From assembly GCF_007827955.1 (NCBI RefSeq), contig NZ_VITR01000009.1:124001-188000 (forward strand): a stretch of DNA of 64,000 nucleotides, read 5' to 3'. This stretch comes from Nitrospirillum pindoramense (GTDB lineage Bacteria > Pseudomonadota > Alphaproteobacteria > Azospirillales > Azospirillaceae). Of this stretch, positions 16,403 through 24,601 are shown one piece after another. The notes under the pieces were generated by a model, which saw only the letters and a list, made by a program, of their open reading frames with translations, was not told the origin of the DNA and did no database searches. Both the position numbers and the translations under genes were made by a program. Each line of letters opens with the position of its first letter. The stretch's first letter is position 1.

Positions 16403-17667
16403 TCCAGCGCCCGCAGCCGCACCGGCCGCTCCTGGCGCGACACCGGCAATTGCGACAGGGTCAACGCGATGCGCCGGCGCAGGAACGGGCTGCCGATGAC
16501 CAAGGGCAGGATGTGGCGGCGCAGCAGCCGGCCCCACCAGCCGTCGGCCAGCAGGCCCACGCGGGAAATCAGGTCGGTGCCGCGCAGCACGCCCCGCGCC
16601 ACGGGCAATCGGTCCCCGGCGTACCGGTCCAGAACGGCATCCACCTTGTCCGGGGCGGCCCGGCGCAGCGCCTCCGTCAGGCGGGCGCCCAGGTTGAGGG
16701 CATCCTGGATGCCGGTGTTCATGCCCTGGCCACCAGCCGGGCTGTGGATATGGGCGGCATCACCCGCCAGGAATACGCGGCCATGGCGCAGGCGCTTCAC
16801 CATGCGGTGATGGATGGTGAAGCGGGTCAGCCACGTCGCCTCCCCCAGCGCCAGGGGCAGGCCGGATACGGCCCGGGCCAGGGTGGCGAAGGTGGCGAGG
16901 TCGATCTCCGCGCCTGGCACCGGCGGTTCCTCCTTGGGAATCACCACCAGGCGGCAGAGGGTGGGCCCGACGGCGGCGTGCGCGGGATCCTTCAGGGGGA
17001 AGAAGGCCATGGCACCCGCCTCGGTACTGAAGAAGCGGACGGAGTCGTGGCCCCAATGCGCCTGTCCCGGCCCCCAGTCCAGGGTGACGTCGGCCAGCAG
17101 GAAGGTGCCGGGGTAGGCGCCGCCGGCAAACTGGGCGCCCACCTGTCGGCGCACCACGCTGTGGGCGCCATCGCAGCCCACGACATAGGCGGCGCGCACC
17201 AACTCGACGGCGCCGTCGGGGCGCCGCACCTCGCACTGCACGCCGTCGCGATCCTGCCGCAGGCCGGTCAGTTCGTGTTTCCAGTCGACGGCCACGTCGA
17301 AAGCCGCCGCCTGCTCCGCCAGCAGGCGCTCCGTCTCCCCCTGCGGCAGCACCAGCACGAAGTTATAGGGGCTGGGCAGGCCGCCCAGGTCCACCGCGAT
17401 GGGGCGCCGCCGCCCAAGGTGGAAATGGACGGTGCGCACCGGCTGGCCCGTGGACACCATGCGGGCCGGCAGGCCCAGGCCGAACACGTCCGACAGGGCT
17501 TCCAGCGTGCCGGCATGCACGCCCAGCGCCTTGGACTTCCGCGACCGTTCCGCCGCCTTGTCGATCACCCGCACGGCGATGCCGGTACGGCCCAGCATGG
17601 CGGCCAGCGCCAGGCCCGTGGGGCCGGCCCCGACCACCAGGACCTCCACATCCCTATCCTTGGTCAA
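16399..17667 (-). CDS. FAD-dependent aromatic monooxygenase (PHBH fold)
   Basis: A 422-residue class A flavoprotein monooxygenase. It has the Rossmann motif VVGAGPTGLALAAMLGR at residues 11-27, the DG region YVVGCDGAHSVVRR, and the GD motif VFLAGDAAHIHSPAGGQGMN near residue 280, in the right order and spacing for para-hydroxybenzoate-hydroxylase-type enzymes. Expected to hydroxylate an aromatic or polyketide-like substrate with NAD(P)H and O2; substrate cannot be inferred. About 100 residues shorter than phenol hydroxylase, similar to the PHBH core plus a short C-terminal extension. Confidence 0.9.
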   Translation of the reverse strand: MTKDRDVEVLVVGAGPTGLALAAMLGRTGIAVRVIDKAAERSRKSKALGVHAGTLEALSDVFGLGLPARMVSTGQPVRTVHFHLGRRRPIAVDLGGLPSPYNFVLVLPQGETERLLAEQAAAFDVAVDWKHELTGLRQDRDGVQCEVRRPDGAVELVRAAYVVGCDGAHSVVRRQVGAQFAGGAYPGTFLLADVTLDWGPGQAHWGHDSVRFFSTEAGAMAFFPLKDPAHAAVGPTLCRLVVIPKEEPPVPGAEIDLATFATLARAVSGLPLALGEATWLTRFTIHHRMVKRLRHGRVFLAGDAAHIHSPAGGQGMNTGIQDALNLGARLTEALRRAAPDKVDAVLDRYAGDRLPVARGVLRGTDLISRVGLLADGWWGRLLRRHILPLVIGSPFLRRRIALTLSQLPVSRQERPVRLRALD

Positions 17668-17912
17668 GATCGCCTCCTCCCCACGCCATCCTCGGGAATT
17701 GGATCGCTTACTTCTTGTTAGTTCTTTGCCGATATGCTGCCCGCGCGTGTGCTTCCGCAGGCGTCCCTTGGCAATAAGGTGCCGTTATATCAGGGAACCT
17801 TTATGTCAGGGGAAATTGTCCCGGGATTAAGGTGGACGGCCAACGGCACCTAAGGGTAAGCATGCATCTGGTTTGTTCTGCTGCCGAACCGGCAGTACGA
17901 GGGAACCGGCGT

Positions 17913-17960
17913 TAGAGCGGAACGCGATCAGGTGGAGTCACCTGATCGCGTTCCGCTCTA
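17913..17960. repeat. Perfect 22-bp inverted repeat
   Basis: Arms 17913-17934 and 17939-17960 are perfectly complementary, with loop GAGT. The arm begins TAGAGCGGAACGCGATCA. This forms a very stable cruciform or RNA hairpin and resembles dispersed AGAGC-type palindromes reported by inspection of other alphaproteobacterial intergenic DNA. Confidence 0.9.
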
Positions 17961-17974
17961 TCATGAACAGGTTA

Positions 17975-18012
17975 AGAGCAAGATGCGATCACGACTGATC
18001 GCATCTTGCTCT
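17975..18012. repeat. Perfect 17-bp inverted repeat, second of a pair
   Basis: Arms 17975-17991 (AGAGCAAGATGCGATCA) and 17996-18012 with loop CGAC. The arm aligns with the first 17 bases after T of the neighbouring palindrome (13 of 17 identical), so the two are diverged copies of one element, placed 14 bp apart just before the gene at 18038. Confidence 0.9.
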
Positions 18013-18037
18013 AAGGGATTGAAAGGGCGTTCAGTCG

Positions 18038-18502
18038 ATGGAACAGGCGATCGTCACCGTCCAGAACCTCGCGGGCCTGGCGCAAAGCGCCCAGGCGGGC
18101 CTGCCGCTGGGCAAGGACGCCCTGCTGTTCGGTGAGGACGGCACCGTCCGGGTGAACAGCGACCGCTCCCCCTCCCGCCATCATTTCTACCTGGACGGCC
18201 TGCTGTTCCACGTCTCCATCACCCCGCGGCCCGAAAGCACTCTGTTTCAGATCTGGGCCGAAGTCGGCTTCATGCCCTATACCATCGAGGCGCCGGAGAA
18301 GCGCGCCAAGCTGCAGACCATCCTGCGCGCCACCGCCAGCCTGCGCACCGCCCGCTTCATCGTCGACGAACAGCAGAAGGTGCTGGTGCTGAGCCAGCAG
18401 GACGTGCCGGGCCATGTCAGCCTGACCGACCTGATGTATGAGACGGTGCAGTTCATCCAGGAGGCTCGGCCCTACCTGCGGATATTCGGCAGTTATTTGT
18501 AA
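18038..18502 (+). CDS. Conserved-looking protein, YbjN/chaperone-like, unknown
   Basis: A 154-residue soluble protein alternating strands and helices; residues about 45-75 (HHFYLDGLLFHVSITPRPES) form a beta hairpin, then two helices with RATASLRTARFIVDEQQKVL between. The arrangement resembles YbjN or type III chaperone folds, but that is a visual impression only. No signal or membrane segment. A strong hairpin pair lies just upstream and a terminator just downstream, so it is probably monocistronic. Confidence 0.65.
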   Translation: MEQAIVTVQNLAGLAQSAQAGLPLGKDALLFGEDGTVRVNSDRSPSRHHFYLDGLLFHVSITPRPESTLFQIWAEVGFMPYTIEAPEKRAKLQTILRATASLRTARFIVDEQQKVLVLSQQDVPGHVSLTDLMYETVQFIQEARPYLRIFGSYL

Positions 18503-18514
18503 GCCGCCACCCAG

Positions 18515-18553
18515 AAAAAAACGCCCCGGAGATCGCTGTCCGGGGCGTTTTTT
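18515..18553. terminator. Bidirectional Rho-independent terminator
   Basis: Perfect 15-bp arms: 18516-18530 (AAAAAACGCCCCGGA) and 18539-18553, loop of 8 nt (18531-18538). The A-run on one side and T-run on the other give a U-tract in both directions, serving the convergent genes ending at 18502 and 18564. Confidence 0.93.
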
Positions 18554-18563
18554 CTTTGACGCG

Positions 18564-19592
18564 TCAGTGATGCCCGCCGGCCCCCGCCGTCCCTCCACTG
18601 GCCTGCCCTGTCGTGGTCGGCAGGATGAAGATCTGCCCCGGATAGATCAGGTTGGGGTCGCGGATCTGCTCCTGGTTGGCGTCGAAGATGGTGGTGTACT
18701 GGATGCCCTCGCCATAGAGGTGGCGGGCCAGGGTCCACAGGTTGTTGCCGGCCACCACCACCACGGCGCGGCTGTCGCTGTCGGCGATGGGCTGGCGCTC
18801 GAAGGTCACCTCGGCGCGGGCGGCCACCTTGCCGTCCGCCCCCACCTGGTCGACGCGCAGGGTATAGCGGCCGGGATCGACCAGGCGTTCCGGGGTGATG
18901 GACCAGCGGCCGGCCAGGTCGGCGGTGGCGCGGCCCACCAGGGTATTGTCCAGGTACAGCTGCACCTCCGCCTTGGCCGGGGCGTCGCCGCCGACAGTGA
19001 CGGCGCCGGCGCGGTTATAATCGATGGTGTCGATGGCCACAGCCAGCGACTTGTCGGTCTTGCCCGGGGCCTGCAGCACCCGGCTGCCGCCCTGGCGCGG
19101 GGTGACGACGGCCAGGGCGCCGCCGGTCTCGTTCTGCTTGCGCCCGGCCACGTCGCGCTTGGCGTCCGGCACCACCAGGGTCACCGTCTCATCCGCCGCG
19201 ACCTCGGTGCCTTCCGCCGTCTTCATCTTCAGGGACAGGGTGCGGGAACCGGGGGTCAACGCCTGGGTGGGGGTCAGCACCCATTCACCACGCTTGTCGG
19301 CGGTGACGGTGCCCAGTTCCTTGTCGCCATCGGAAATGGTGACGGTGGCGCCCGGCATTGCGCGGCCGGCGATGACCGCCGTGCCGTCGGGGCTGACGCG
19401 CACCACGTCGAAGGTGGGAACCGCGCTGGGGCCGGACGGGGCCTCGGCCGTGGCCGGGGCGGGGGCCTGCGTCGTGCCCGCGGTGCGGTCGGCCTGCATG
19501 TGGGACAAGCCCCAAACCAGCAGCGCCAGCGCGCCCACGCCGACAACGGCGGCAATGACCTTGTTTTGCGTCACAGTCGGTTCCTTTGCCAT
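18564..19592 (-). CDS. LysM-domain protein with Ig-like repeats
   Basis: A 342-residue protein with an N-terminal membrane anchor (about residues 11-30), a Pro/Ala linker, two Ig-like modules (PGATVTISDGDKELGTV near 80-125; KAEVQLYLDNTLVGRAT near 205-245) and a C-terminal LysM domain (VVVAGNNLWTLARHLYGEG, IFDANQEQIRDPNLIYPGQ; residues about 275-330). LysM binds peptidoglycan, so the protein probably spans the periplasm from inner membrane to wall. Members of this kind are often described as LysM peptidoglycan-binding proteins of unknown physiology. Shares the terminator with its convergent neighbour. Confidence 0.88.
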   Translation of the reverse strand: MAKEPTVTQNKVIAAVVGVGALALLVWGLSHMQADRTAGTTQAPAPATAEAPSGPSAVPTFDVVRVSPDGTAVIAGRAMPGATVTISDGDKELGTVTADKRGEWVLTPTQALTPGSRTLSLKMKTAEGTEVAADETVTLVVPDAKRDVAGRKQNETGGALAVVTPRQGGSRVLQAPGKTDKSLAVAIDTIDYNRAGAVTVGGDAPAKAEVQLYLDNTLVGRATADLAGRWSITPERLVDPGRYTLRVDQVGADGKVAARAEVTFERQPIADSDSRAVVVVAGNNLWTLARHLYGEGIQYTTIFDANQEQIRDPNLIYPGQIFILPTTTGQASGGTAGAGGHH

Positions 19593-19705
19593 TATCCCGG
19601 CGGCCAGCCCCCGCCGCCGGTTTTATGAGCCCCCCAGATCGAATGGGGTTCACCCCCGGAATAGCCCGGTGGCGCCCACGCGATCAAGCGCGGATGATCA
19701 CCGGG

Positions 19706-20425
19706 TCAGGCGAAAGCGACCAAGCCCGCCACCAAGCCGATGGCCAGGACGGCCAGCAGCGCCGCCCGCCCCCGGGGCGCCCAGCCCGAACGATCCGCGC
19801 CGCCAGACGCCGCGGCGGCGGCATCCGCTGGCAGGAAGGTAAGGCGCTTCCAGCCCGTGACCATGGGCCGCACCAGGTTCTCCCGCTTGACCACCAGGTA
19901 AAACAGCACCGCCACCACATGGCCGGCCACCACCCCCTGGATCAGGGTGAAATTGGCATGGTGCAGGCGGCGGGCCAGCTTCGCCGCCGCCCCGCTGACC
20001 CTATGGGCCAGCGGCCCCTCCTCCATCCCATCGTCATCCACGGCGAACAGGCCGGTGCCCACCTGGGCCAGCAGCACCAGCAGCAGGACGACGACGGCCC
20101 AGCCGCCCAGGGCGTTATGCCCCCGCTCCAGCGGCAGCGGGCCGGGCGCCACCATGTGGCGCACATGGCGCAACACGGCCGCCGGCCCCTTCAGGAAGCG
20201 GGCGAAGCGGGCCTGGTCGCTGCCCGCCACGCCCCAGAACAGGCGGAACAGCAACAGCGCCAGGGCGGCATAACCCAGCTTGAAATGCAGGGCCAGGTCA
20301 TCGTGCGTGGCCGTCCACCACAGGCCGGCCAGGTCGGCGACCAGCAGCCAGTGGAACAGCCGGATGGGCAGGTCCCAGACGGGGATGCGATCCCCAGGGG
20401 CCCCGCCCTGATCCGTGGGCGTCAT
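19706..20425 (-). CDS. Di-haem cytochrome b561-type membrane protein
   Basis: A 239-residue protein with four to five membrane helices. It begins MTPTDQGGAPGDRIPVWD, then LPIRLFHWLLVADLAGLWWT with the typical R-x-x-H-W haem-ligand helix, later RRLHHANFTLIQGVVAGHV containing the C-terminal His ligands. This is the Ni/Fe-hydrogenase/cytochrome b561 family that carries electrons between quinols and periplasmic c-type proteins. The ATG at 20425 is used since the upstream frame lies in the cytochrome c' gene. The 7-bp gap to the cytochrome c' gene strongly suggests partners. Confidence 0.9.
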   Translation of the reverse strand: MTPTDQGGAPGDRIPVWDLPIRLFHWLLVADLAGLWWTATHDDLALHFKLGYAALALLLFRLFWGVAGSDQARFARFLKGPAAVLRHVRHMVAPGPLPLERGHNALGGWAVVVLLLVLLAQVGTGLFAVDDDGMEEGPLAHRVSGAAAKLARRLHHANFTLIQGVVAGHVVAVLFYLVVKRENLVRPMVTGWKRLTFLPADAAAAASGGADRSGWAPRGRAALLAVLAIGLVAGLVAFA

Positions 20426-20432
20426 GCCCGGC

Positions 20433-20927
20433 TTACTTCTTCTGGCGATAGGTTTCGTGGCACTGCTTGCAGGTGCCGCCCACCGCCTGCACCGCCTGGC
20501 CGATGGCGGCCTTGTCGGCGTTGGCGGGTAGATCCAGGACCTTGTCCAGCGCCTGGGCCATGGTGGTGAAGCCCTGACGGAACTTGGCATTGTCCTGCCA
20601 GACGGCGGGCAGCGCCTCACTCTCGCCCACGCCCACGGCGGTGCCTTCGGTGAATTGGTCGGGCAGGCCCTTGGTCACGGCGGCCATGGCGGCGGCGGCG
20701 GCGGCCACATCCTGCGGCGTGCCCTTGTCGTCCTTGAGATAGCCCATGAACACCTTCATGCCGCCCCCCAGCTTCTTCATGTCCTGCTGGCGGGCCTTGA
20801 CGATCTCGGTGGGGTCTAGGGCCGCGTGGGCGACGCTGCCGCCCAGCAGGGCCGCGGCGATGGCTAGGCCAGCGGCCAGACGCGCAGCGCGGTGGGTATG
20901 GGGAACTTCACGAAAAGCACGCGGCAT
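20433..20927 (-). CDS. Cytochrome c' family protein
   Basis: A 164-residue periplasmic protein with signal peptide (AARLAAGLAIAAALLGGSVA, cleaved after AHA near residue 35) and a four-helix bundle ending GTCKQCHETYRQKK. A single C-x-x-C-H at the extreme C-terminus with K-x-x-x-C-H surroundings is diagnostic of cytochrome c'. Such proteins bind NO and can relieve nitrosative stress. It is the first gene of a pair with a cytochrome b561; an unusual palindrome/direct repeat sits immediately upstream. Confidence 0.93.
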   Translation of the reverse strand: MPRAFREVPHTHRAARLAAGLAIAAALLGGSVAHAALDPTEIVKARQQDMKKLGGGMKVFMGYLKDDKGTPQDVAAAAAAMAAVTKGLPDQFTEGTAVGVGESEALPAVWQDNAKFRQGFTTMAQALDKVLDLPANADKAAIGQAVQAVGGTCKQCHETYRQKK

Positions 20928-20948
20928 TCTATTCTCCTGCCCTGTCTA

Positions 20949-20970
20949 TAACCACGTGGTGTAACCACGT
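20949..20970. promoter_or_regulatory. Operator-like repeat upstream of cytochrome c'
   Basis: The direct repeat TAACCACGT occurs at 20949-20957 and 20962-20970, 13 bp apart, and the first copy is part of the perfect palindrome ACCACGTGGT at 20951-20960. Located 22 bp upstream of the cytochrome c' start, it could be an operator overlapping the promoter or leader. Regulator unknown. Confidence 0.4.
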
Positions 20971-21183
20971 ATCCTAAGGCCTTGACCGTCCTGCGCTGGC
21001 CGGATGGCTTGCAGTCGATGCGCAAGGATGGTGTAACGGGCCGTCACCTGTCCGGCAAGCCCCGCTGGCGACACGTCCCGCTGGCGGCGATCGGGCGGCG
21101 GCATCCCGGGCCGGAGGGGCCTGGGTCGGAGGAGGATGGTTCCAGCGACCATCCAACCGACCCGTTCCATAAGGATGAGAGGA

Positions 21184-21768
21184 ATGTCCAAGGTGCGTAG
21201 CGTCTGTGTCTATTGCGGGTCCTCGGGCCAGGTGTCTGAGGAATACAAGAAGGCCGCCCACGAGCTGGGCACGCTGATCGGCCGGACCGGCCTGCGGCTG
21301 GTCTATGGCGGCGGCCGCGTCGGCCTGATGGGCATCACCGCGGATGCCGCCCTGGCGGCGGGTGGCGAGGTCGTGGGCATCATCCCCGACCACATCCAGG
21401 CCCGCGAGGTCGACCATACCGGCCTGACCGAGCTGCATGTGGTCGACAGCATGCACACCCGCAAGCGCATGATGGTGGAGAAGTCCGACGCCTTCGTCAT
21501 CATGCCCGGCGGCCTGGGCACCCTGGACGAGGCGTTCGAGATCATCACCTGGCGCCAGCTGCGGCTGCATGACAAGCCGGTGGTCGTCGCCAACATCGGC
21601 GGTTATTGGGACCCGCTGCGGGTCCTGCTGACCCATATCCGCGACACCGGTTTCGGCCGGGGCGAGATCGAGACCTATTTCACCTTCGTCGACACGGTGG
21701 ACGCCATCCTGCCGGCGCTGCGGCAGGCGCCGGACTCCGTGCAGAAGATCGCGGTGGAACGGCTGTAG
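21184..21768 (+). CDS. LOG-family (TIGR00730) Rossmann-fold protein
   Basis: A 194-residue protein with the signature PGGLGTLDEAFE at about residues 105-116, preceded by GGGRVGLMGITADAALAAGG. This is the lysine-decarboxylase-like/LOG family; characterised members are cytokinin riboside 5'-monophosphate phosphoribohydrolases that cleave nucleoside monophosphates, and the catalytic Arg and Glu regions (HTRKRMM and GTLDE) are present. I use the ATG at 21184, which has the ribosome-binding sequence AGAGGA adjacent; an upstream in-frame ATG at 21136 is less likely. Physiological substrate here is unproven. Confidence 0.88.
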   Translation: MSKVRSVCVYCGSSGQVSEEYKKAAHELGTLIGRTGLRLVYGGGRVGLMGITADAALAAGGEVVGIIPDHIQAREVDHTGLTELHVVDSMHTRKRMMVEKSDAFVIMPGGLGTLDEAFEIITWRQLRLHDKPVVVANIGGYWDPLRVLLTHIRDTGFGRGEIETYFTFVDTVDAILPALRQAPDSVQKIAVERL

Positions 21769-21976
21769 GCCGTTTCAAGAGCGGGACACCGTTGCGGGGA
21801 CCGCACGCCGGTTCCCCGCCCCGCTTGCTTGATCGCCGGGCCCGAATGGGCTCTTATACCGGCCGTCCGATAAAGATGGTCGTTTCTTACCCGGGAAACG
21901 GTTCTGGCATATCGAGGCGCGCGAGGATGCGGCGCCGGCTGTCATAAAAATTACCTATACGCAGAAGGCATTGAGA

Positions 21977-23200
21977 ATGCAGAAGATCAAGGTTGCCAAT
22001 CCCGTCGTCGAGCTTGATGGCGATGAGATGACCCGCATCATTTGGCAGTTCATCAAAGACAAGCTGATCCTGCCCTACCTCGACATCGACCTGAAGTACT
22101 TCGACCTGGGGATCGAGCATCGCGACGCCACCAACGACCAGGTGACCGTGGACGCGGCCGAGGCCATCAAGAAGTACGGCGTGGGCGTGAAGTGCGCCAC
22201 CATCACCCCCGACGAGGCCCGCGTGGCCGAGTTCAGCCTGAAGAAGATGTGGAAGTCGCCCAACGGCACCATCCGCAACATCCTGGGCGGCACCGTCTTC
22301 CGTGAGCCCATCATCTGCAAAAACGTGCCGCGCCTGGTGCCGGGCTGGACCAAGCCCATCGTCATCGGCCGCCACGCCTTCGGCGACCAGTACCGCGCCA
22401 CCGACTTCAAGGTGCCCGGCGCCGGCAAGCTGACCATGACCTTCACGCCCGACGACGGCGGCGAGGCCATCACCTACGACGTGTTCAAGTTCCCCGAGGC
22501 CGGCGTGGCCATGGGTATGTACAACCTGGACGAGTCGATCGCCGGCTTCGCCCGCGCCTGCTTCAACTACGGCCTGCAGCGCGGCTACCCGGTGTACCTG
22601 TCCACGAAGAACACCATCCTCAAGGCCTATGACGGCCGCTTCAAGGACATCTTCCAGGAAATCTTCGACGCCGAGTTCGCCGAGCGGTTCAAGGCCAAGG
22701 GCATCGTTTACGAGCACCGCCTGATCGACGACATGGTCGCCTCCGCCCTGAAGTGGGACGGCGCCTTCGTCTGGGCCTGCAAGAACTACGATGGCGACGT
22801 GCAGTCCGACACCGTGGCCCAGGGCTTCGGCTCGCTGGGCCTGATGACCTCGGTGCTGCTGACCCCCGATGGCAAGACCGTGGAGGCCGAGGCCGCCCAC
22901 GGCACGGTGACCCGCCACTATCGTGAGCACCAGAAGGGCCGCCCCACCTCCACCAACCCCATCGCCTCCATCTTCGCCTGGACGCAAGGATTGTCCTACC
23001 GCGGCCAGTTCGACGGCACGCCGGAGGTCACCAACTTCGCCAAGACGCTGGAGAAGGTGTGCGTGGAGACGGTCGAGTCCGGCTTCATGACCAAGGACTT
23101 GGCCATCCTGATCGGCCCGGACCAGCCCTGGCTGACCACCCAGGACTTCCTGGCCAAGCTGGACGAGAACCTGCGCAAGGCCATGGGCTTTGACGCCTGA
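21977..23200 (+). CDS. icd: NADP-dependent isocitrate dehydrogenase (eukaryotic-like type)
   Basis: A 407-residue homodimeric-type enzyme converting isocitrate to 2-oxoglutarate and CO2 with NADP. Sequence [20 protein letters not shown] is the standard N-terminus; substrate motif [17 protein letters not shown], and the NADP site [17 protein letters not shown] are intact. It is the short type shared by many alphaproteobacteria and eukaryotes. An ATG at 21977 replaces an upstream in-frame TTG, with AGAAGG as ribosome-binding site. A second, unrelated-subfamily isocitrate dehydrogenase lies 1.4 kb downstream. Confidence 0.97.
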   Translation: MQKIKVANPVVELDGDEMTRIIWQFIKDKLILPYLDIDLKYFDLGIEHRDATNDQVTVDAAEAIKKYGVGVKCATITPDEARVAEFSLKKMWKSPNGTIRNILGGTVFREPIICKNVPRLVPGWTKPIVIGRHAFGDQYRATDFKVPGAGKLTMTFTPDDGGEAITYDVFKFPEAGVAMGMYNLDESIAGFARACFNYGLQRGYPVYLSTKNTILKAYDGRFKDIFQEIFDAEFAERFKAKGIVYEHRLIDDMVASALKWDGAFVWACKNYDGDVQSDTVAQGFGSLGLMTSVLLTPDGKTVEAEAAHGTVTRHYREHQKGRPTSTNPIASIFAWTQGLSYRGQFDGTPEVTNFAKTLEKVCVETVESGFMTKDLAILIGPDQPWLTTQDFLAKLDENLRKAMGFDA

Positions 23201-23228
23201 GACCTCTTGACGGTTGCGATGTGACGGC

Positions 23229-23264
23229 AACGCCGGGCGGCACCCACCGCCCGGCGTTTTCTTT
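23229..23264 (+). terminator. Terminator of icd
   Basis: Perfect 12-bp arms 23229-23240 (AACGCCGGGCGG) and 23247-23258 around CACCCA, followed by TTTTCTTT. It lies 29 bp after the icd stop. Confidence 0.92.
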
Positions 23265-23360
23265 GGCCAGAAGGGATGCTTGCCATCGGCGACCTTGCCG
23301 GCCGCATCCACCCTCTGCGAGGTTTAAGCATCTGGCGCGCTTGCGCCCCCCCGCTCAAAC

Positions 23361-23759
23361 ATGGATTTTCTAGCCATGTTGATCGATCGATTAAATCTGT
23401 GGGTCATCAATAGGCTGCAGCACCTGAGAGAGCAGCGTCGCGGCAAGATGACGATCAGTTCCGCCGGCCTCATCATTCAGAAGAAGGGGCAGAACCACCA
23501 GGTGGTTTGGGCGGCGATAGAAAGCATCATCGCGAAGCGCACGGATCATATGGTTGGTGATACCATCAGTCTCACCATAACCACCCGTGATGGGCTGACA
23601 GCCCAGGCGACTGAAGATGATGCCGAGTGGTCCGCCCTTATCGCGGGCATTTCGGAGCATCTGGTGGGATGCCTCCCCTACGCCCGCTGGGCCCTGGCCC
23701 TCGTGGCCGGCGAGGCGACCATACCCGTCTACCGTCGCGGCACCGTGCCCGACCTCTGA
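23361..23759 (+). CDS. Hypothetical protein
   Basis: A 132-residue product with a basic N-terminus and mixed alpha/beta character (ISSAGLIIQKKGQNHQVVWA, TISLTITTRDGLTAQAT). The end resembles short immunity- or PH-like proteins, but I do not recognise the family. There is no good ribosome-binding site at 23361; an ATG at 23376 (MLIDRL) is an alternative. Its base composition is a little less GC-rich than neighbours in the first half. It is flanked by the icd terminator and by the convergent gcrA, so it is probably a single-gene unit. Confidence 0.6.
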   Translation: MDFLAMLIDRLNLWVINRLQHLREQRRGKMTISSAGLIIQKKGQNHQVVWAAIESIIAKRTDHMVGDTISLTITTRDGLTAQATEDDAEWSALIAGISEHLVGCLPYARWALALVAGEATIPVYRRGTVPDL

Positions 23760-23767
23760 GCCCCCTA

Positions 23768-23804
23768 AAAAGCTAAACCCCCGCCGTCGCCGGCAGGGGT
23801 TCGC
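23768..23804 (-). terminator. Probable terminator of gcrA
   Basis: Arms 23776-23787 and 23791-23801 pair as AACCCC-C-GCCG with CGGC-A-GGGGTT, loop TCG; one bulge-like mismatch. On the minus strand the stem is followed by TAGCTTTTTAG. It is placed 33 bp past the gcrA stop. Confidence 0.6.
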
Positions 23805-23833
23805 TTAATTCATCGCATGCGTGAGGCGCGGCC

Positions 23834-24193
23834 TCAGGCCATGACCAGCTTGCGCTCGTCATCCCGCTTCTTGGCGGGCTGATAGGCCATCTGCGCGTGT
23901 TCGCGGCAGTAGGGCATGCCGGGCAGCGAAGGGCAGCCGCAGAAATGGAAATCGGCGTGCTTGGGATCGCCCACCGGCCATTTGCACATGCGCTCGTTCA
24001 GCGACAGGATGGTGGCACCCCGCGTAGGCTTTTTCTTGATGGGCGACGGCCGACCCGACAGGCCCAGCCGATGCGCCTTGCCGATCACCGCGTTGCGGGT
24101 GACGTTGCCCAGCACCTCGGCGATCTCGCTGGCGCTCATGCCTTGGCCCCACAACTGGCGCAGGCGCTCGATCCGCTCGTCCGTCCAACTCAT
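23834..24193 (-). CDS. gcrA: Cell-cycle regulator GcrA
   Basis: A 119-residue protein starting MSWTDERIERLRQLWGQG, the conserved N-terminus of GcrA, followed by a helix-turn-helix (ASEIAEVLGNVTRNAVIGKA) and a C-terminal sigma-70-interacting region with Cys/Pro-rich KWPVGDPKHADFHFCGCPS. GcrA controls cell-cycle promoters by binding methylated GANTC (CcrM) DNA and RNA polymerase. A longer start at 24214 (MEEEKAS) has a reasonable GAGGG ribosome-binding site; the conserved Met at 24193 is preferred. Three GANTC sites occur upstream. Confidence 0.95.
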   Translation of the reverse strand: MSWTDERIERLRQLWGQGMSASEIAEVLGNVTRNAVIGKAHRLGLSGRPSPIKKKPTRGATILSLNERMCKWPVGDPKHADFHFCGCPSLPGMPYCREHAQMAYQPAKKRDDERKLVMA

Positions 24194-24214
24194 CGACGCT
24201 TTTTCTTCTTCCAT

Positions 24215-24550
24215 CGAAAGCCCTCGCTCCTTAGCCCCCGAGATCGGCGGGCGCAACAGTATGCTGTCACCGCCGAGCGCCCCGCTCCAGCAGTCGATAC
24301 CGGGAAATTCCCATCAACAAGATTTGGTATCGAGATGCGAGGGAGACTACCAAACTTGCCAAAGCCTGAACAGGTGATTCCGACTCGTTTTTTGTCTGCG
24401 GATACAGAATCCGGCAGCCCGAGGCGGCGCCAGCCTTTCCATTCCCGCATCCCTCTCCTTAGTGGGTATATCCCTGGAATAGACACCATGGCTGGTGCGT
24501 CAGTATCACCCCGCCCCCGTTAAAAGGGGATTAAGGGACCACAAGGGACA
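24215..24550. other. Spacer upstream of gcrA with GANTC cluster
   Basis: About 340 bp of intergenic DNA between gcrA and the second isocitrate dehydrogenase terminator, somewhat A/T richer than coding DNA. It probably includes the gcrA promoter. Three GANTC sites (24376-24380, 24382-24386, 24407-24411) are the only specific signal noted; no gene is supported. Confidence 0.5.
24376..24411. promoter_or_regulatory. Three clustered GANTC (CcrM) sites
   Basis: GATTC at 24376, GACTC at 24382 and GAATC at 24407 lie within 36 bp, 183-218 bp upstream of the gcrA start. GANTC is the CcrM methylation target read by GcrA, so this may couple gcrA (or a neighbour) to DNA replication. Chance occurrence is possible. 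Confidence 0.45.
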
Positions 24551-24589
24551 CCAGGCCGGCGGGCACGGGATTCGCGCCCACCGGCCTGG
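24540..24589 (-). terminator. Terminator of the second isocitrate dehydrogenase
   Basis: Stem CCAGGCCGG (24551-24559) with CCGGCCTGG (24581-24589), extended after one mismatch by GGGC/GCCC; loop of 11 nt. On the minus strand it precedes a moderately T-rich run (TGTCCCTTGTGG). It starts 12 bp beyond the stop codon. Confidence 0.7.
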
Positions 24590-24601
24590 GAACCAAGAAC
24601 C

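Larger units (their letters stand above)
17668..18037. other. 370-bp spacer containing paired palindromes
   Basis: No gene is supported here. The left part (17690-17830) is relatively A/T rich and probably contains the monooxygenase promoter. The right part holds two adjacent long hairpins (listed separately) that abut the start of the gene at 18038. Confidence 0.6.
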
